This document shows, one piece after another, positions 34,489 to 43,115 of a stretch of DNA of 64,000 nucleotides; positions within the stretch are counted from its first letter, which is position 1; each line of letters opens with the position of its first letter. The DNA is taken from NCBI GenBank assembly GCA_027485675.1, contig JAIXQP010000017.1, positions 62,001 through 126,000 of the forward strand. The letters run 5' to 3'. The notes beneath the pieces are model-generated. The model ran no database searches. It had not been told where the DNA came from and saw only the letters and a list, made by a program, of their open reading frames with translations. The position numbers were made by a program, and so were the translations under genes. This DNA comes from Terriglobales bacterium (GTDB lineage Bacteria; Acidobacteriota; Terriglobia; Bryobacterales; Bryobacteraceae).

Positions 34489-35667
34489 ATGAATCAGCGA
34501 ATTCACATATTCGACACGACCCTGCGGGACGGCGAACAGTCTCCCGGCTGTTCGATGACGGTAGCTGAAAAGATGCGGATGGCGGCCAAGCTCGTCGAGC
34601 TTGGAGTGGACATCATGGAGGCGGGCTTCCCGATTGCGAGCCACGGCGATTTTGAGGCCGTGGAGGCGATCAGCCGGGAGTTTGGCACGCGGGACCTGAC
34701 GATCGCGGCCCTCGCGCGCTCCACCGCCAAGGACGTTGAGCGGGCCGGCGAGGCCCTCAAACATGCTCAGCGTTCGCGGATTCACACCTTCATCGCGACA
34801 AGCGACATCCACCTGCAATACAAGCTCAAGAAGTCCCGGCAGCAGGTGCTCGAAGAGGCCGTCAAGGCCGTGGAACTGGCCCGCACCTTCACCGACGACG
34901 TCGAGTTTTCGGCCGAAGATGCCAGCCGCACCGACCCCGATTACCTCGAACAGGTTTCGCGGGCCGTCGTGGCAGCGGGCGCGAGCACGGTGAATCTGCC
35001 CGACACGGTCGGGTTCTCGATTCCAACCGAGTATGCCGCATTCATCCGCAAGATTGTGCAGGCAATCGGCGACCAAGCGATCGTCTCGGTGCATTGCCAC
35101 GACGATCTCGGCTTGGCCGTCGCCAACTCGCTGGCCGCTGTCGAAGCCGGCGCCCGGCAGGTGGAGTGCACCATCAACGGCATCGGCGAACGGGCCGGCA
35201 ACTGCTCGCTCGAAGAGATCGTGATGATCTTCAAAACCCGCCAGAGCGTGCTGCCCTACGAGACCGGCATCAACACCGAGCAACTCTTCAGCGCGAGCCA
35301 GTTGCTGACGTCGATCATCACCTTCGGCCCGCAGCCGAACAAGGCGATTGTCGGCGACAATGCGTTCGCCCACGAGGCGGGCATCCATCAGGACGGGTAC
35401 CTGAAGAACAAGTCCACCTATGAGATCATTGACCCGAAGAGCGTCGGGGTGCCGGAAGGCAAACTGGTGCTCGGGAAGCACTCCGGACGCCACGCGCTGG
35501 CGGACCGGTGCCGCGAGCTCGGCTATGCGGACTTCACCAAGGAAGAGATCGACGCCATTTATCAAGGTTTTACGGCGTTGGCGGACCGGGTGAAGGGAGT
35601 TCGCAACGACCAGATTCTCGCGCTGTGTAAGGAAATCCTGGCGAAGCGCGCGCCAGTCTCAGCCTAA
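34489..35667 (+). CDS. leuA: 2-isopropylmalate synthase lacking the regulatory domain
   Basis: A 392-residue enzyme that condenses acetyl-CoA with 2-oxoisovalerate in the first step of leucine biosynthesis. The catalytic TIM barrel is intact: [24 protein letters not shown], the metal motif [15 protein letters not shown] and [15 protein letters not shown], plus the [10 protein letters not shown] and GKHSGRHAL subdomain blocks. Typical LeuA proteins are over 500 residues and end in an allosteric LeuA_dimer domain; this one stops after the subdomain ([13 protein letters not shown]). The stop codon TAA is followed six bases later by leuB, so truncation looks long established. A homocitrate or citramalate synthase role is possible but unlikely given leuBCD. 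Confidence 0.9.
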   Translation: MNQRIHIFDTTLRDGEQSPGCSMTVAEKMRMAAKLVELGVDIMEAGFPIASHGDFEAVEAISREFGTRDLTIAALARSTAKDVERAGEALKHAQRSRIHTFIATSDIHLQYKLKKSRQQVLEEAVKAVELARTFTDDVEFSAEDASRTDPDYLEQVSRAVVAAGASTVNLPDTVGFSIPTEYAAFIRKIVQAIGDQAIVSVHCHDDLGLAVANSLAAVEAGARQVECTINGIGERAGNCSLEEIVMIFKTRQSVLPYETGINTEQLFSASQLLTSIITFGPQPNKAIVGDNAFAHEAGIHQDGYLKNKSTYEIIDPKSVGVPEGKLVLGKHSGRHALADRCRELGYADFTKEEIDAIYQGFTALADRVKGVRNDQILALCKEILAKRAPVSA

Positions 35668-35673
35668 ATCGAC

Positions 35674-36759
35674 ATGCAACTGAACGTATTGATTCTCCCC
35701 GGCGACGGCATCGGGGTCGAGGTAACTCGGGAAGCCGTTCGCGTCCTCGAAAAGGTGTGCTCGACCTTCGGCCACACGTTGAAACTCACGGAGGGATTGC
35801 TCGGCGGCATCGCCATCCACAAGACGGGCACTCCGTTTCCCGACGAAACGGCGAAGCTGGCCGTTGAAGCCGATGCGACTCTGATGGGCGCGGTCGGCCT
35901 GCCGGAGTTTGACAACGCTCCGCCCGAAAAGCGGCCCGAAAAGGGGCTGCTGGGCATCCGGAAGGTGCTGGGCGTCTATGCCAATCTGCGGCCGGTGAAG
36001 GCCTATCCGGCGCTGATTGAAAGCAGCCCGCTCAAGAATCACCTGGTCGAAGGCACGGACATGATCATTGTCCGCGAACTGAACGGTGGCATCTACTACG
36101 GCACGCCGCGCGGCATTGAAGGCTCCGGCGACACCGAGCGCGGCACGAACACGATGACCTACACGCGCGCCGAAATCGCGCGGATTACGCGGATGGCCTT
36201 TGGCCTGGCGCGGAACCGGCGGAAGAAGCTGGCGAGCGTCGACAAGTCGAACGTTCTCGAGACGTCGCAGCTGTGGCGGAAAGTGGTGAACGAGATTGCG
36301 CCCGAGTTCCCCGACGTCGAACTGGAGCACATCCTGGTCGACAACGCGGCCATGCAGTTGGTCCTGAACCCGAAGCGCTTCGACGTGCTGGTGATGGAGA
36401 ACATGTTTGGCGATATTCTCAGCGACGAGGGCGCGGTGCTGGCCGGGTCGATCGGCATGCTGCCGTCGGCTTCGATCGGCGATCAGCGGCCGTCGGGCGC
36501 CTGGGTCGGGCTCTATGAGCCGGTGCACGGTTCGGCGCCGGACATTGCGGGCCAGAACAAAGCCAATCCGCTCGGCGCGATCGGCTCGGTGGCCGCGATG
36601 CTCGAATACTCGTTTGGTTTGATGAAGGAAGCGGCGGCCGTGAATGCCGCCATCGAGTCGGTGTTGAATTCCGGCCGCACGACGGCCGACTTGAAGCCGG
36701 AAGGCGCCCCGGCGACGACAACGGAAGTAGGAGAAGCGGTAGCCAATGCCATCCAATAA
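35674..36759 (+). CDS. leuB: 3-isopropylmalate dehydrogenase
   Basis: A 361-residue NAD-dependent oxidative decarboxylase, third step of the leucine branch. Diagnostic blocks: [55 protein letters not shown], and [20 protein letters not shown] with the metal-binding aspartates, then [19 protein letters not shown] that binds NAD. Length is normal. It starts 6 bp after leuA and overlaps leuC by 14 bp. Confidence 0.96.
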   Translation: MQLNVLILPGDGIGVEVTREAVRVLEKVCSTFGHTLKLTEGLLGGIAIHKTGTPFPDETAKLAVEADATLMGAVGLPEFDNAPPEKRPEKGLLGIRKVLGVYANLRPVKAYPALIESSPLKNHLVEGTDMIIVRELNGGIYYGTPRGIEGSGDTERGTNTMTYTRAEIARITRMAFGLARNRRKKLASVDKSNVLETSQLWRKVVNEIAPEFPDVELEHILVDNAAMQLVLNPKRFDVLVMENMFGDILSDEGAVLAGSIGMLPSASIGDQRPSGAWVGLYEPVHGSAPDIAGQNKANPLGAIGSVAAMLEYSFGLMKEAAAVNAAIESVLNSGRTTADLKPEGAPATTTEVGEAVANAIQ

Positions 36760-38155
36760 GCCCCGTACGATTATCGAGAAGGTTTGGGACAACCACATTG
36801 TGGCTCAGCGCGAAGGCGCTCCGGCCGTCCTGTTCATTGATCTGCATCTGGTCCATGAAGTCACTTCGCCGCAGGCGTTTTCCGGTCTGCGGGAGCGCGG
36901 CGTGAAGGTGCGGCGGCCCGATTTGACGTTCGCCACCGTCGACCATTCGACGCCGACGACGCCCCGAAATCTGCCGATTGTCGACCAGGTGGCCGCGGCC
37001 CAGGTCGCGCAGCTGGAAAAGAACGCCACCGACTTTGGGATCCCGTACTTCGGCTTCCAAAGCCTGAATCAGGGAATCGTGCACGTCATTGGACCGGAGC
37101 AGGGCCTGACCCAGCCGGGCATGACCGTCGTCTGCGGCGACAGCCATACGGCGACGCACGGCGCCTTTGGCGCGCTTGCCTTCGGCATCGGAACCAGCGA
37201 AGTCGAGATGGTGCTGGCGACGCAATGTCTGCTGCAGCGGCCCTCGAAGACGTTTGAAGTGAAGGTGGAAGGGACGCTGAAGCCCGGCGTTTCGGCCAAG
37301 GACATCATTCTTGCGCTCTGCGCCAAGATCGGCATCGGCGGCGGCACCGGCTGTGTGTTCGAGTTCACCGGTTCGGCCATCCGGTCGCTTTCGATGGAAG
37401 AGCGGATGACCGTCTGCAACATGTCGATCGAAGCCGGCGCCCGCGCCGGACTGATCGCGCCGGACGAAAAGACCTACGAGTACATCAAGGGCCGCAAGTT
37501 CGCGCCGCAGGGCGAGGCGTGGGATAAGGCCGTCGAGTTCTGGAAGACGCTGCCGACCGACGAAGGCGCCACCTACGACCACTCGGTGACGATCGACGCC
37601 GACACGCTCGAGCCGATGATCACCTTCGGCACGAACCCGGGCATGGGCATGGCGATTTCGGGCGCGGTGCCGGACCCGGCCTCGCAAAGTGACCCGCTCG
37701 AACGCGAGTCCCTGCGCAAGGCGCTGCAGTACATGAACCTGCAGGCGGGCCAGCCGATTGCGGGCCAGAAGATTGATGTGGTGTTCATCGGTTCGTGCAC
37801 GAACTCGCGAATGACCGATCTGCGGGCCGCGGCGAGCGTGTTGAAGGGCCGCAAAGTGAATCCGGGCGTCCGCGTGATGGTGGTGCCGGGCTCGCAGGAG
37901 ATCAAGCGGCAGGCCGAAGCCGAAGGTCTCGACAAGGTGTTCAAGGAAGCCGGCGCGGAATGGCGCGAGGCCGGTTGTTCCATGTGCATCGCCATGAACG
38001 GTGACCAGTTGTCGCCCGGCCAGTATAGCGTTTCGACCTCCAACCGGAACTTCGAAGGCCGGCAGGGTAAAGGCGGCCGGACGTTCCTGGCCAGCCCGTT
38101 GACCGCCGCCGCCAGCGCCGTGACCGGCGTGGTGACCGACGTGAGGAGCCTATAA
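36746..38155 (+). CDS. leuC: 3-isopropylmalate dehydratase, large subunit
   Basis: A 469-residue aconitase-family subunit carrying the [4Fe-4S] cluster. It opens [12 protein letters not shown] and [14 protein letters not shown], shows [20 protein letters not shown], the cluster Cys in [17 protein letters not shown] and the later pair in [13 protein letters not shown], and substrate-binding [11 protein letters not shown]. Length is normal. It works with the LeuD subunit, whose gene follows after 2 bp. Confidence 0.97.
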   Translation: MPSNKPRTIIEKVWDNHIVAQREGAPAVLFIDLHLVHEVTSPQAFSGLRERGVKVRRPDLTFATVDHSTPTTPRNLPIVDQVAAAQVAQLEKNATDFGIPYFGFQSLNQGIVHVIGPEQGLTQPGMTVVCGDSHTATHGAFGALAFGIGTSEVEMVLATQCLLQRPSKTFEVKVEGTLKPGVSAKDIILALCAKIGIGGGTGCVFEFTGSAIRSLSMEERMTVCNMSIEAGARAGLIAPDEKTYEYIKGRKFAPQGEAWDKAVEFWKTLPTDEGATYDHSVTIDADTLEPMITFGTNPGMGMAISGAVPDPASQSDPLERESLRKALQYMNLQAGQPIAGQKIDVVFIGSCTNSRMTDLRAAASVLKGRKVNPGVRVMVVPGSQEIKRQAEAEGLDKVFKEAGAEWREAGCSMCIAMNGDQLSPGQYSVSTSNRNFEGRQGKGGRTFLASPLTAAASAVTGVVTDVRSL

Positions 38156-38157
38156 CC

Positions 38158-38754
38158 ATGCAGATCCAATCGACGGTGGCGGTGCTGCCGAACGACAATA
38201 TCGATACCGACCAGATCATTCCGGCGCGGTTCTTGAAGACGATTTCGAAAGAGGGGCTCGGCGACCAGTTGTTCTTTGACTGGCGCTACAACTCCGATGG
38301 TTCGCCCAAGTCCGACTTCGTGTTGAACACGCCCGCGGCGAAGGCGTCCAAGGTGCTGTTGGCCGGCGACAACTTCGGCTGCGGATCGAGCCGGGAGCAT
38401 GCTCCTTGGGCGTTGACGCAGTATGGGTTGCAGGCGGTTCTTTCAACGAGCTTTGCCGATATCTTCAAGCAGAACTCGCTCAAGAACCGGCTGCTGCCGA
38501 TCGTGATGCCGAAGGATGCCCATGCGGCGCTGTTCGCGTCGCTTGAAAAGGATCCGGCGCTGCAGGTAACGATTGATCTGCCGGCGCAGACCCTGACCTG
38601 GCCGGGCGGGCCGGTGGTGGAGTTCCCGATCGACTTGTTTGCCAAGGACTGCATGTTGCAGGGCGTCGACGAGATCGGCTACGTGTTGAAGCAGGATGCG
38701 GCGATTGCGGCTTTCGAGGCGCAGCGGCCAATTTCTTTGAACACATTAGCGTGA
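38158..38754 (+). CDS. leuD: 3-isopropylmalate dehydratase, small subunit
   Basis: A 198-residue swivel-domain partner of LeuC. The motif DNIDTDQIIPARFLKTI and the later GDNFGCGSSREHAPWAL are diagnostic, followed by FADIFKQNSLKNRLLPIV. It is the last gene of the leuABCD unit; a strong intrinsic terminator lies 93 bp downstream of the stop. Confidence 0.97.
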   Translation: MQIQSTVAVLPNDNIDTDQIIPARFLKTISKEGLGDQLFFDWRYNSDGSPKSDFVLNTPAAKASKVLLAGDNFGCGSSREHAPWALTQYGLQAVLSTSFADIFKQNSLKNRLLPIVMPKDAHAALFASLEKDPALQVTIDLPAQTLTWPGGPVVEFPIDLFAKDCMLQGVDEIGYVLKQDAAIAAFEAQRPISLNTLA

Positions 38755-38846
38755 GAATTTTTCGGGGTGGTGTGCACTAGAGTATTGTGAGGCGGCGCAA
38801 GACGCGTTTAGTCCACGACTCCTAATTCCATTCCGAAGGTTTGACA

Positions 38847-38880
38847 GGCCCGGCTCCCTCGCCGGGCCTTGTTTTATTTG
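38847..38880 (+). terminator. Intrinsic terminator after leuABCD
   Basis: A perfect 9-bp stem AGGCCCGGC/GCCGGGCCT with a six-base loop TCCCTC, followed directly by TGTTTTATTT. It is placed 93 bp after the leuD stop and oriented to end the leu transcript. Confidence 0.92.
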
Positions 38881-38909
38881 GACAGGGGCGGGCGGAGTAC
38901 TTGGGCATG

Positions 38910-39305
38910 GCCGAGTGGCGGAACTTGAGGCGCCAGATTGGCACCTCAAACTGCGGGCCAGCCTTTGGACGGGTACCCGTGGAGAACGCCGCGCCGGTTC
39001 AGGCCGTGGACCGGCTTTCCCGCGGACCTCTGATTTCAGCTTGACGGCGAGGAGTGGGCGAAATTGAGGTCACAATCTGTGACCTCAATTTACGGCGGTC
39101 GCCGCTATGTCTCCACCCAGCTGGGAATGATCATGCGCGCCTTCGTCCAATTGCGGCAGATGGCGGGGGACCATCAGGATCTTTTGCGCAAGGTAAACGA
39201 GATGGAGCGGAAATACGACGATCAGTTGAAGGTAGTCTTTTCCGCGATCAAGCGGCTGATGGAGCCTCCCTCAACGCCGAAGAAGAAAATCGGCTTTCTA
39301 GGCGC
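38910..39305 (+). pseudogene. Decayed ORF6N-domain gene remnants
   Basis: Two out-of-frame fragments of an ORF6N (phage antirepressor-associated) gene. Fragment one from 38913 reads EWRNLRRQIGTSNCGP. Fragment two, in another frame, reads FPADL, a TGA stop at 39031, FQLDGEEWAKLRSQ, then IYGGRRYV joined by a short junction to MIMRAFVQLRQMAG and a C-terminal coiled region ending RLMEPPSTPKKKIGFL at about 39300. Relative to family members, the piece between GGRRY and the helical region (normally about 20 residues) is missing. No complete frame with a ribosome-binding site exists, so it is not expressed as an intact protein. Confidence 0.65.
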
Positions 39306-39325
39306 CCGTACGCGACTCTGGAGTC

Positions 39326-39767
39326 ATGCTCCTGCCGATGATCGCCGGTGCGTTGGGACTGCTGCTGGTGAGTCCTGTCATCGTCGCGAGCTGGTTCCTG
39401 CTGCCGCGCCGATGGATGTTGGTCTGGCCCGGTGGCGCTGTTGTTCTTCCTTTGTCGCGGCGGCGACGCCTGGTTCATCGAGCTCCCGGGCGGGATGCGG
39501 GTGGTGATGATCGATACGATGGACCGGGGTTGGCTCGAAGGCCCGAACGGGTTTTCCGTCGAAGTCACGAAAATCGGCGTTATCGGGGACCGCGCAATCT
39601 ACCGCGACGGCGAGGGCCCCTTGGAGCCGCTCGCGACCGTTTATGCCCGCCAACAGAGCTGGTGGCCAGAGGCGATCTGCGCCGGGCTGGCCCTCGCACC
39701 GTTCGTCCTTTACGCGAAAAACCGCTGGATGGCGCCGCGCGTCCTCTCGATATCCTCTTCCGTGTGA
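39326..39767 (+). pseudogene. Small membrane protein gene, apparently frameshifted
   Basis: From ATG 39326 one frame encodes a clear hydrophobic helix (LLPMIAGALGLLLVSPVIVA, then SWFLLPRRWMLVWPGG). Near 39430 this frame turns into Arg-rich junk, while the frame starting at GTG 39432 continues sensibly: ALLFFLCRGGDAWFIELPGG, RVVMIDTMDRGWLEGPNGFS, then a second helix [15 protein letters not shown]. Together they would make a two-helix protein of about 145 residues with one extracytoplasmic domain. A single shift near 39430 explains the break; it could be real decay or a sequencing error. I do not recognise the family. The 3' end overlaps hemL by 58 bp on the opposite strand. Confidence 0.5.
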
Positions 39768-40969
39768 GCGGCGCTGACGAAACCAGCTTCAAACTGGCTC
39801 GGCGCGAAGTAGACGCCCTCGCTCAGCAGATGATGGAAGAACTTGCCGAACCGGGCCGTGTCCGAGGTCTTGGCCGTCTCGTAGTCCGTCACGGGAGTCT
39901 CCGTGAAGAACATCGTGAACATGCTGCCCACGCGGTTCACCGTAACCCCCGGCGGCGGCGCCTCGCACAGCCGCGCCGTGATCTTTTCAAGATACGGATA
40001 GATCTCCGGATGCGTCTTGATGTGCCGCAGCATCGCCAATCCAGCGCTCACCGCCAGCGGGTTCCCGCTCAACGTCCCCGCCTGATAAATCGGCCCCACC
40101 GGCGCCACCTTGCTCATCACATCCCGCCGTCCGCCGTAGGCGCCAATCGGCAGGCCGCCGCCGATCACCTTGCCAAACGTCGACAGGTCTGGCCGAATGC
40201 CGAACAGCTCCTGCGCGCCGCCGCGGGCCAGGAGGAAGCCGGTCATCACCTCATCGAAAATCAGCAGGGCGCCGTGCTTCTGCGTCAACGTCTGCAGCGC
40301 CTTCAGGAACTCCGGCGTCGGGATGACGCAGCCCATGTTCCCGACCACCGGCTCAAGAATCACCGCCGCAATCTGGTCGCCGCGCTCGGCGAACGCCACT
40401 TCGAGCGCCTCTACCGAGTTATACGGCAAGGCGATCGTCGTGTCGGAAAACCCCTTCGGCACGCCCTGCGTATCGGCAATCCCCAACGTCGCCATGCCGC
40501 TGCCGGCCTTGACGAGCAGGCTATCCACATGGCCGTGATAGCAGCCTTCAAACTTAATGGTGAGATCGCGGCCCGTGAACCCTCGCGCGACGCGCAGCGC
40601 CGACATGGTGGCTTCGGTGCCGGAGTTGACGAGACGCAGCATCTCCATGCTCGGCACCGCGTCGATGATCTCCTCGGCCAATTCAAGTTCGAGCTCCGTC
40701 GGCGCGCCGAACGAGGTGCCAATGGTCAGCGCCTTTTCAATCGCGGCCAGAATATCGGGATGCCGGTGGCCGATCAGCATCGGCCCCCAGGAGCCGATGT
40801 AGTCGATGAACTCGTTGCCATCGACGTCGAACAACCGGGCCCCTTGGGCGCGGGCGATGAAGCGGGGGGTGCCGCCCACGCTGCGGAAGGCGCGAACAGG
40901 AGAGTTGACGCCGCCGGGAATCAGATTCTGGCCGCGGGCGAGCAGGGCCTCGGAACGGGTGGTAGACAT
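39710..40969 (-). CDS. hemL: Glutamate-1-semialdehyde 2,1-aminomutase
   Basis: A 419-residue PLP enzyme that converts glutamate-1-semialdehyde to 5-aminolevulinate in tetrapyrrole synthesis. Motifs: [54 protein letters not shown] and the PLP lysine in [18 protein letters not shown]. Length is normal. It lies 6 bp after the geranylgeranyl-reductase-like gene on the same strand, so both may supply chlorin/haem-related or isoprenoid metabolism. The transaminase domain of the 1555-residue fusion is a distant homologue. Confidence 0.96.
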   Translation of the reverse strand: MSTTRSEALLARGQNLIPGGVNSPVRAFRSVGGTPRFIARAQGARLFDVDGNEFIDYIGSWGPMLIGHRHPDILAAIEKALTIGTSFGAPTELELELAEEIIDAVPSMEMLRLVNSGTEATMSALRVARGFTGRDLTIKFEGCYHGHVDSLLVKAGSGMATLGIADTQGVPKGFSDTTIALPYNSVEALEVAFAERGDQIAAVILEPVVGNMGCVIPTPEFLKALQTLTQKHGALLIFDEVMTGFLLARGGAQELFGIRPDLSTFGKVIGGGLPIGAYGGRRDVMSKVAPVGPIYQAGTLSGNPLAVSAGLAMLRHIKTHPEIYPYLEKITARLCEAPPPGVTVNRVGSMFTMFFTETPVTDYETAKTSDTARFGKFFHHLLSEGVYFAPSQFEAGFVSAAHTEEDIERTRGAIQRFFA

Positions 40970-40975
40970 AGGAGT

Positions 40976-42127
40976 TTAAGGGGTGACCATGCGCCGGAAG
41001 AACGCGTTGATGGCGATCTCGGCCATGGTCGATTGAAAGTTTCCACGAATCCGGGCACGAAGCTCCCGGTAGCTGATGGAGCCGGCGAAAAGTTCCTGCA
41101 TCAGGGCGTGTATGCGAGGGCTGCGCCGGAGGAACTGGAGCATCCGCGTGGTATTGGCGCCACCGCAGAAACGGCCGAGATAAACCCGCCGGGCGAGCGT
41201 CGCGGCATAGGCCAGGTCGTCGGCAAACTCGGTGCGCACCGCCGCGGCATACGCTTCGGGCCGCCCCTGGGCGATCAATTGCCCGGCCAGATCTCCCGAG
41301 CGCATCGCGTAATAGATCCCTTCGCCGGTCACGGGATCCACCAGCCCGGCGGCATCACCGACGGCGAGCCAACCGGGACCGGCCAACCGGTTTCCGGCCC
41401 AGGAGCCGGGGTCGAGCGACGGCAGCATGTGAGCGTAAAATTGAGCACCCTTATAGCTGATGCCGCGGCCGCTCAGATAGTGCTCTAACCGTTGCCGCAA
41501 CCCGGCCGCGGACTCTCCCTTGCCGCAAATGCCCGCCGACAAATGGTTGTTGCGGGGGAAGATCCAGATGTAGCCTTCGAGGCCGGCAAAGAACCGCAGG
41601 TCGATGTGGGGCTGCTCGGAGGGGATATGGTAACCGAGCGCGATCATCGAATCGGCCGGGGTCCAACCAGTGCCCAGAGTCCGCAGCGGATTCCGGCCGC
41701 CAAGCGCCACGACAAGGAAATCAGCATGGAGGGTCGTACCGGAACGCCGGGCGATCCGCCAGCTATCCGCCGCTCGTTCGACGCCGGTGACCCGGTCGGC
41801 CACCAATTCCGCTCCGGCGCGCTCCGCCCGATCGAGCAGCAACTGGTTCAGCTCCCGCCGGGAAAAGATCAACAACGGTTGCTGGAGATCGAGGCGGACC
41901 GGCTCCGTGTGGTCGGCGTACAACCAGGAGGAGGCAACAGTACGATGCGGGCCCGCCTGCAGAAACGGGTATTGATGATACGCCTTCCAGGTGACGCCGC
42001 CGCCACACGGCTTCTCCCAGGCGAGCTTCTCATCGAGGAGGATGGTCCGCACTCCCGCGCCGGCCAACTGTTCGGCCGCCATGGAGCCCGCCGGCCCACC
42101 ACCGAGGACGGCAACGCTGCGGATCAC
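40976..42127 (-). CDS. Geranylgeranyl-reductase-family FAD-dependent oxidoreductase
   Basis: A 383-residue flavoprotein. The FAD-binding Rossmann motif VAVLGGGPAGSMAAEQLA is at the N-terminus, followed by LLDEKLAWEKPCGGGVTW (the family Cys-Gly-Gly-Gly block), and WLAVGDAAGLVDPVTGEGI as the second FAD motif. Related enzymes reduce geranylgeranyl groups or hydroxylate aromatics. GTG at 42127 is chosen because it overlaps the preceding stop (GTGA) and begins four residues before the Rossmann strand; the longer open frame reads Arg-rich sequence antisense to nothing known. It precedes hemL by 6 bp. Confidence 0.86.
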   Translation of the reverse strand: MIRSVAVLGGGPAGSMAAEQLAGAGVRTILLDEKLAWEKPCGGGVTWKAYHQYPFLQAGPHRTVASSWLYADHTEPVRLDLQQPLLIFSRRELNQLLLDRAERAGAELVADRVTGVERAADSWRIARRSGTTLHADFLVVALGGRNPLRTLGTGWTPADSMIALGYHIPSEQPHIDLRFFAGLEGYIWIFPRNNHLSAGICGKGESAAGLRQRLEHYLSGRGISYKGAQFYAHMLPSLDPGSWAGNRLAGPGWLAVGDAAGLVDPVTGEGIYYAMRSGDLAGQLIAQGRPEAYAAAVRTEFADDLAYAATLARRVYLGRFCGGANTTRMLQFLRRSPRIHALMQELFAGSISYRELRARIRGNFQSTMAEIAINAFFRRMVTP

Positions 42128-42510
42128 GGCTTTCCAGGGGTAGCGGGCACCGGAGGATGTCCGGCCGGCAGTCCGCCGCCAGTCGACGGGGCGGGAGCGG
42201 TGTGCGGGTCTGCCGTCGTCGCGGGAGCGGCGCCGGGTTTCCGTTTCACCACCCACTTCACCCCTTCCGCTTCGAGAGAGTAGGAGATCTTGATCCCAGA
42301 CTCCGGCGCACCCTTCGGCCCGATGCTGGCGACGGCTTCGGCCTCTTTCTCCTTGAAGTCAACACTCACGACTTCCACGTCCATCGACGACGCCATCATG
42401 TCGTCCCGTTTAGCGAGATAGTCGACAATAGCCTGTTTGATCGCGTCTTTGGTCTGGGGCGCTTTGGCGCACGAGGTCAAAAGGAGAAGAACGAGAAGTA
42501 GGCGGCGCAC
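42124..42510 (-). CDS. Small putative lipoprotein
   Basis: 128 residues, not recognised. The N-terminus RRLLLVLLLLTSCAKAP is a lipoprotein signal with lipobox LTSC, so the mature protein would be acylated at that Cys and membrane-attached. The middle is a small alpha/beta-like region (AIKQAIVDYLAKRDDMM, MDVEVVSVDFKEKEAEAVAS) and the C-terminus is Pro/Ala-rich and probably disordered. GTG at 42510 is the only start giving the signal. The stop overlaps the flavoprotein start by 4 bp. Confidence 0.75.
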   Translation of the reverse strand: MRRLLLVLLLLTSCAKAPQTKDAIKQAIVDYLAKRDDMMASSMDVEVVSVDFKEKEAEAVASIGPKGAPESGIKISYSLEAEGVKWVVKRKPGAAPATTADPHTAPAPSTGGGLPAGHPPVPATPGKP

Positions 42511-42528
42511 CCCTTCAGTATACCGGGA

Positions 42529-42696
42529 TTACTGCCCGGAGCCGGTTTCCACTGCAGAAAGCACCGGCGATTCGAGGCTCGCCAACTGGGCCAGCGCGTT
42601 CGCCACAGCGGGCTCAGCCGGCGACGGGAGCTGATCCTCCTGCGCAATCGCGGAGGCGAGCCGCAGCAGGTCCATCGAAAAGGTCACGTTATCCAT
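42529..42696 (-). CDS. Small ORF, 55 residues, function unknown
   Basis: ATG at 42696 is preceded by GAGGA at ideal spacing (four bases), which is the main support. The product is acidic with an amphipathic middle (MDLLRLASAIAQED, VANALAQLASLE) and no signal peptide. It ends 18 bp before the lipoprotein gene. Oddly, its start lies only 15 bp beyond a strong minus-strand terminator, so its transcription would need read-through or a promoter buried in the hairpin. A non-coding leader is an alternative. Confidence 0.5.
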   Translation of the reverse strand: MDNVTFSMDLLRLASAIAQEDQLPSPAEPAVANALAQLASLESPVLSAVETGSGQ

Positions 42697-42710
42697 AAAG
42701 TCCTCATCGG

Positions 42711-42748
42711 AAAAAAACAACCCGCTTTCAGGAATTCCTGAAGGCGGG
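42711..42748 (-). terminator. Intrinsic terminator (minus strand) with long palindrome
   Basis: A 28-bp near-perfect palindrome at 42721-42748 (arms CCCGC, CTTCAGGAA/TTCCTGAA, GCGGG, one mismatch pair) is followed on the minus strand by TTGTTTTTTT (42711-42720). This is a strong rho-independent terminator for transcripts from the TolC gene. It also lies in the leader of the downstream small ORF and lipoprotein unit. Confidence 0.88.
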
Positions 42749-42779
42749 CTGAAAAGTTTAACTACGGGAGTGTACAAAC

Positions 42780-43106
42780 ACGGAATCGCATTCGTTCCGT
42801 TGATGATTCCAGGCCGAAGGCTCAGGCGGATTGGTTGGGCGGGGGGCGTGGAGGGACTAAAGGGGGATACAGCTTACTGGCAGGTCGAACTGAGGAAAGT
42901 AGCGGGGATCAACCCTCACCACTTGAGCCCTTCCCGGTTTCATCACACCACCCTCTAGAGCAAGTAGTATGCCAAACGGAAAAGGCGGGAAATACACTGT
43001 ATTTCCCGCCTCTAAGTGCAATATACCTAGGAATATTTTGCCACGAGTACTGGACGCACCTGGCAATTTTGGGCATGTGTTCCATTTCGGGATTCCCGAA
43101 ATGGAA
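42780..43106. repeat. Cluster of palindromes in the TolC 3' region
   Basis: No gene is seen between 42778 and 43115. Four inverted repeats lie there: 42780-42800 (arms ACGGAA/TTCCGT); 42983-43011 (perfect 14-bp arms, AGGCGGGAAATACA and its complement, one-base loop); 43020-43037 (AATATACCTAGGAATATT, imperfect); and 43080-43106 (perfect 12-bp arms TTCCATTTCGGG and its complement, three-base loop), which begins 10 bp after the TolC stop. None has a T-tract except the terminator at 42711-42748. Several share a GGAA...TTCC core. Confidence 0.75.
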
Positions 43107-43115
43107 CGAGGTCCC

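Noticed and set aside
39326-41488. 720-residue plus-strand frame across hemL and the flavoprotein gene
   Set aside because: Past about 39430 it is an Arg/His-rich shadow of hemL and the next gene. Only the first helix may be real.
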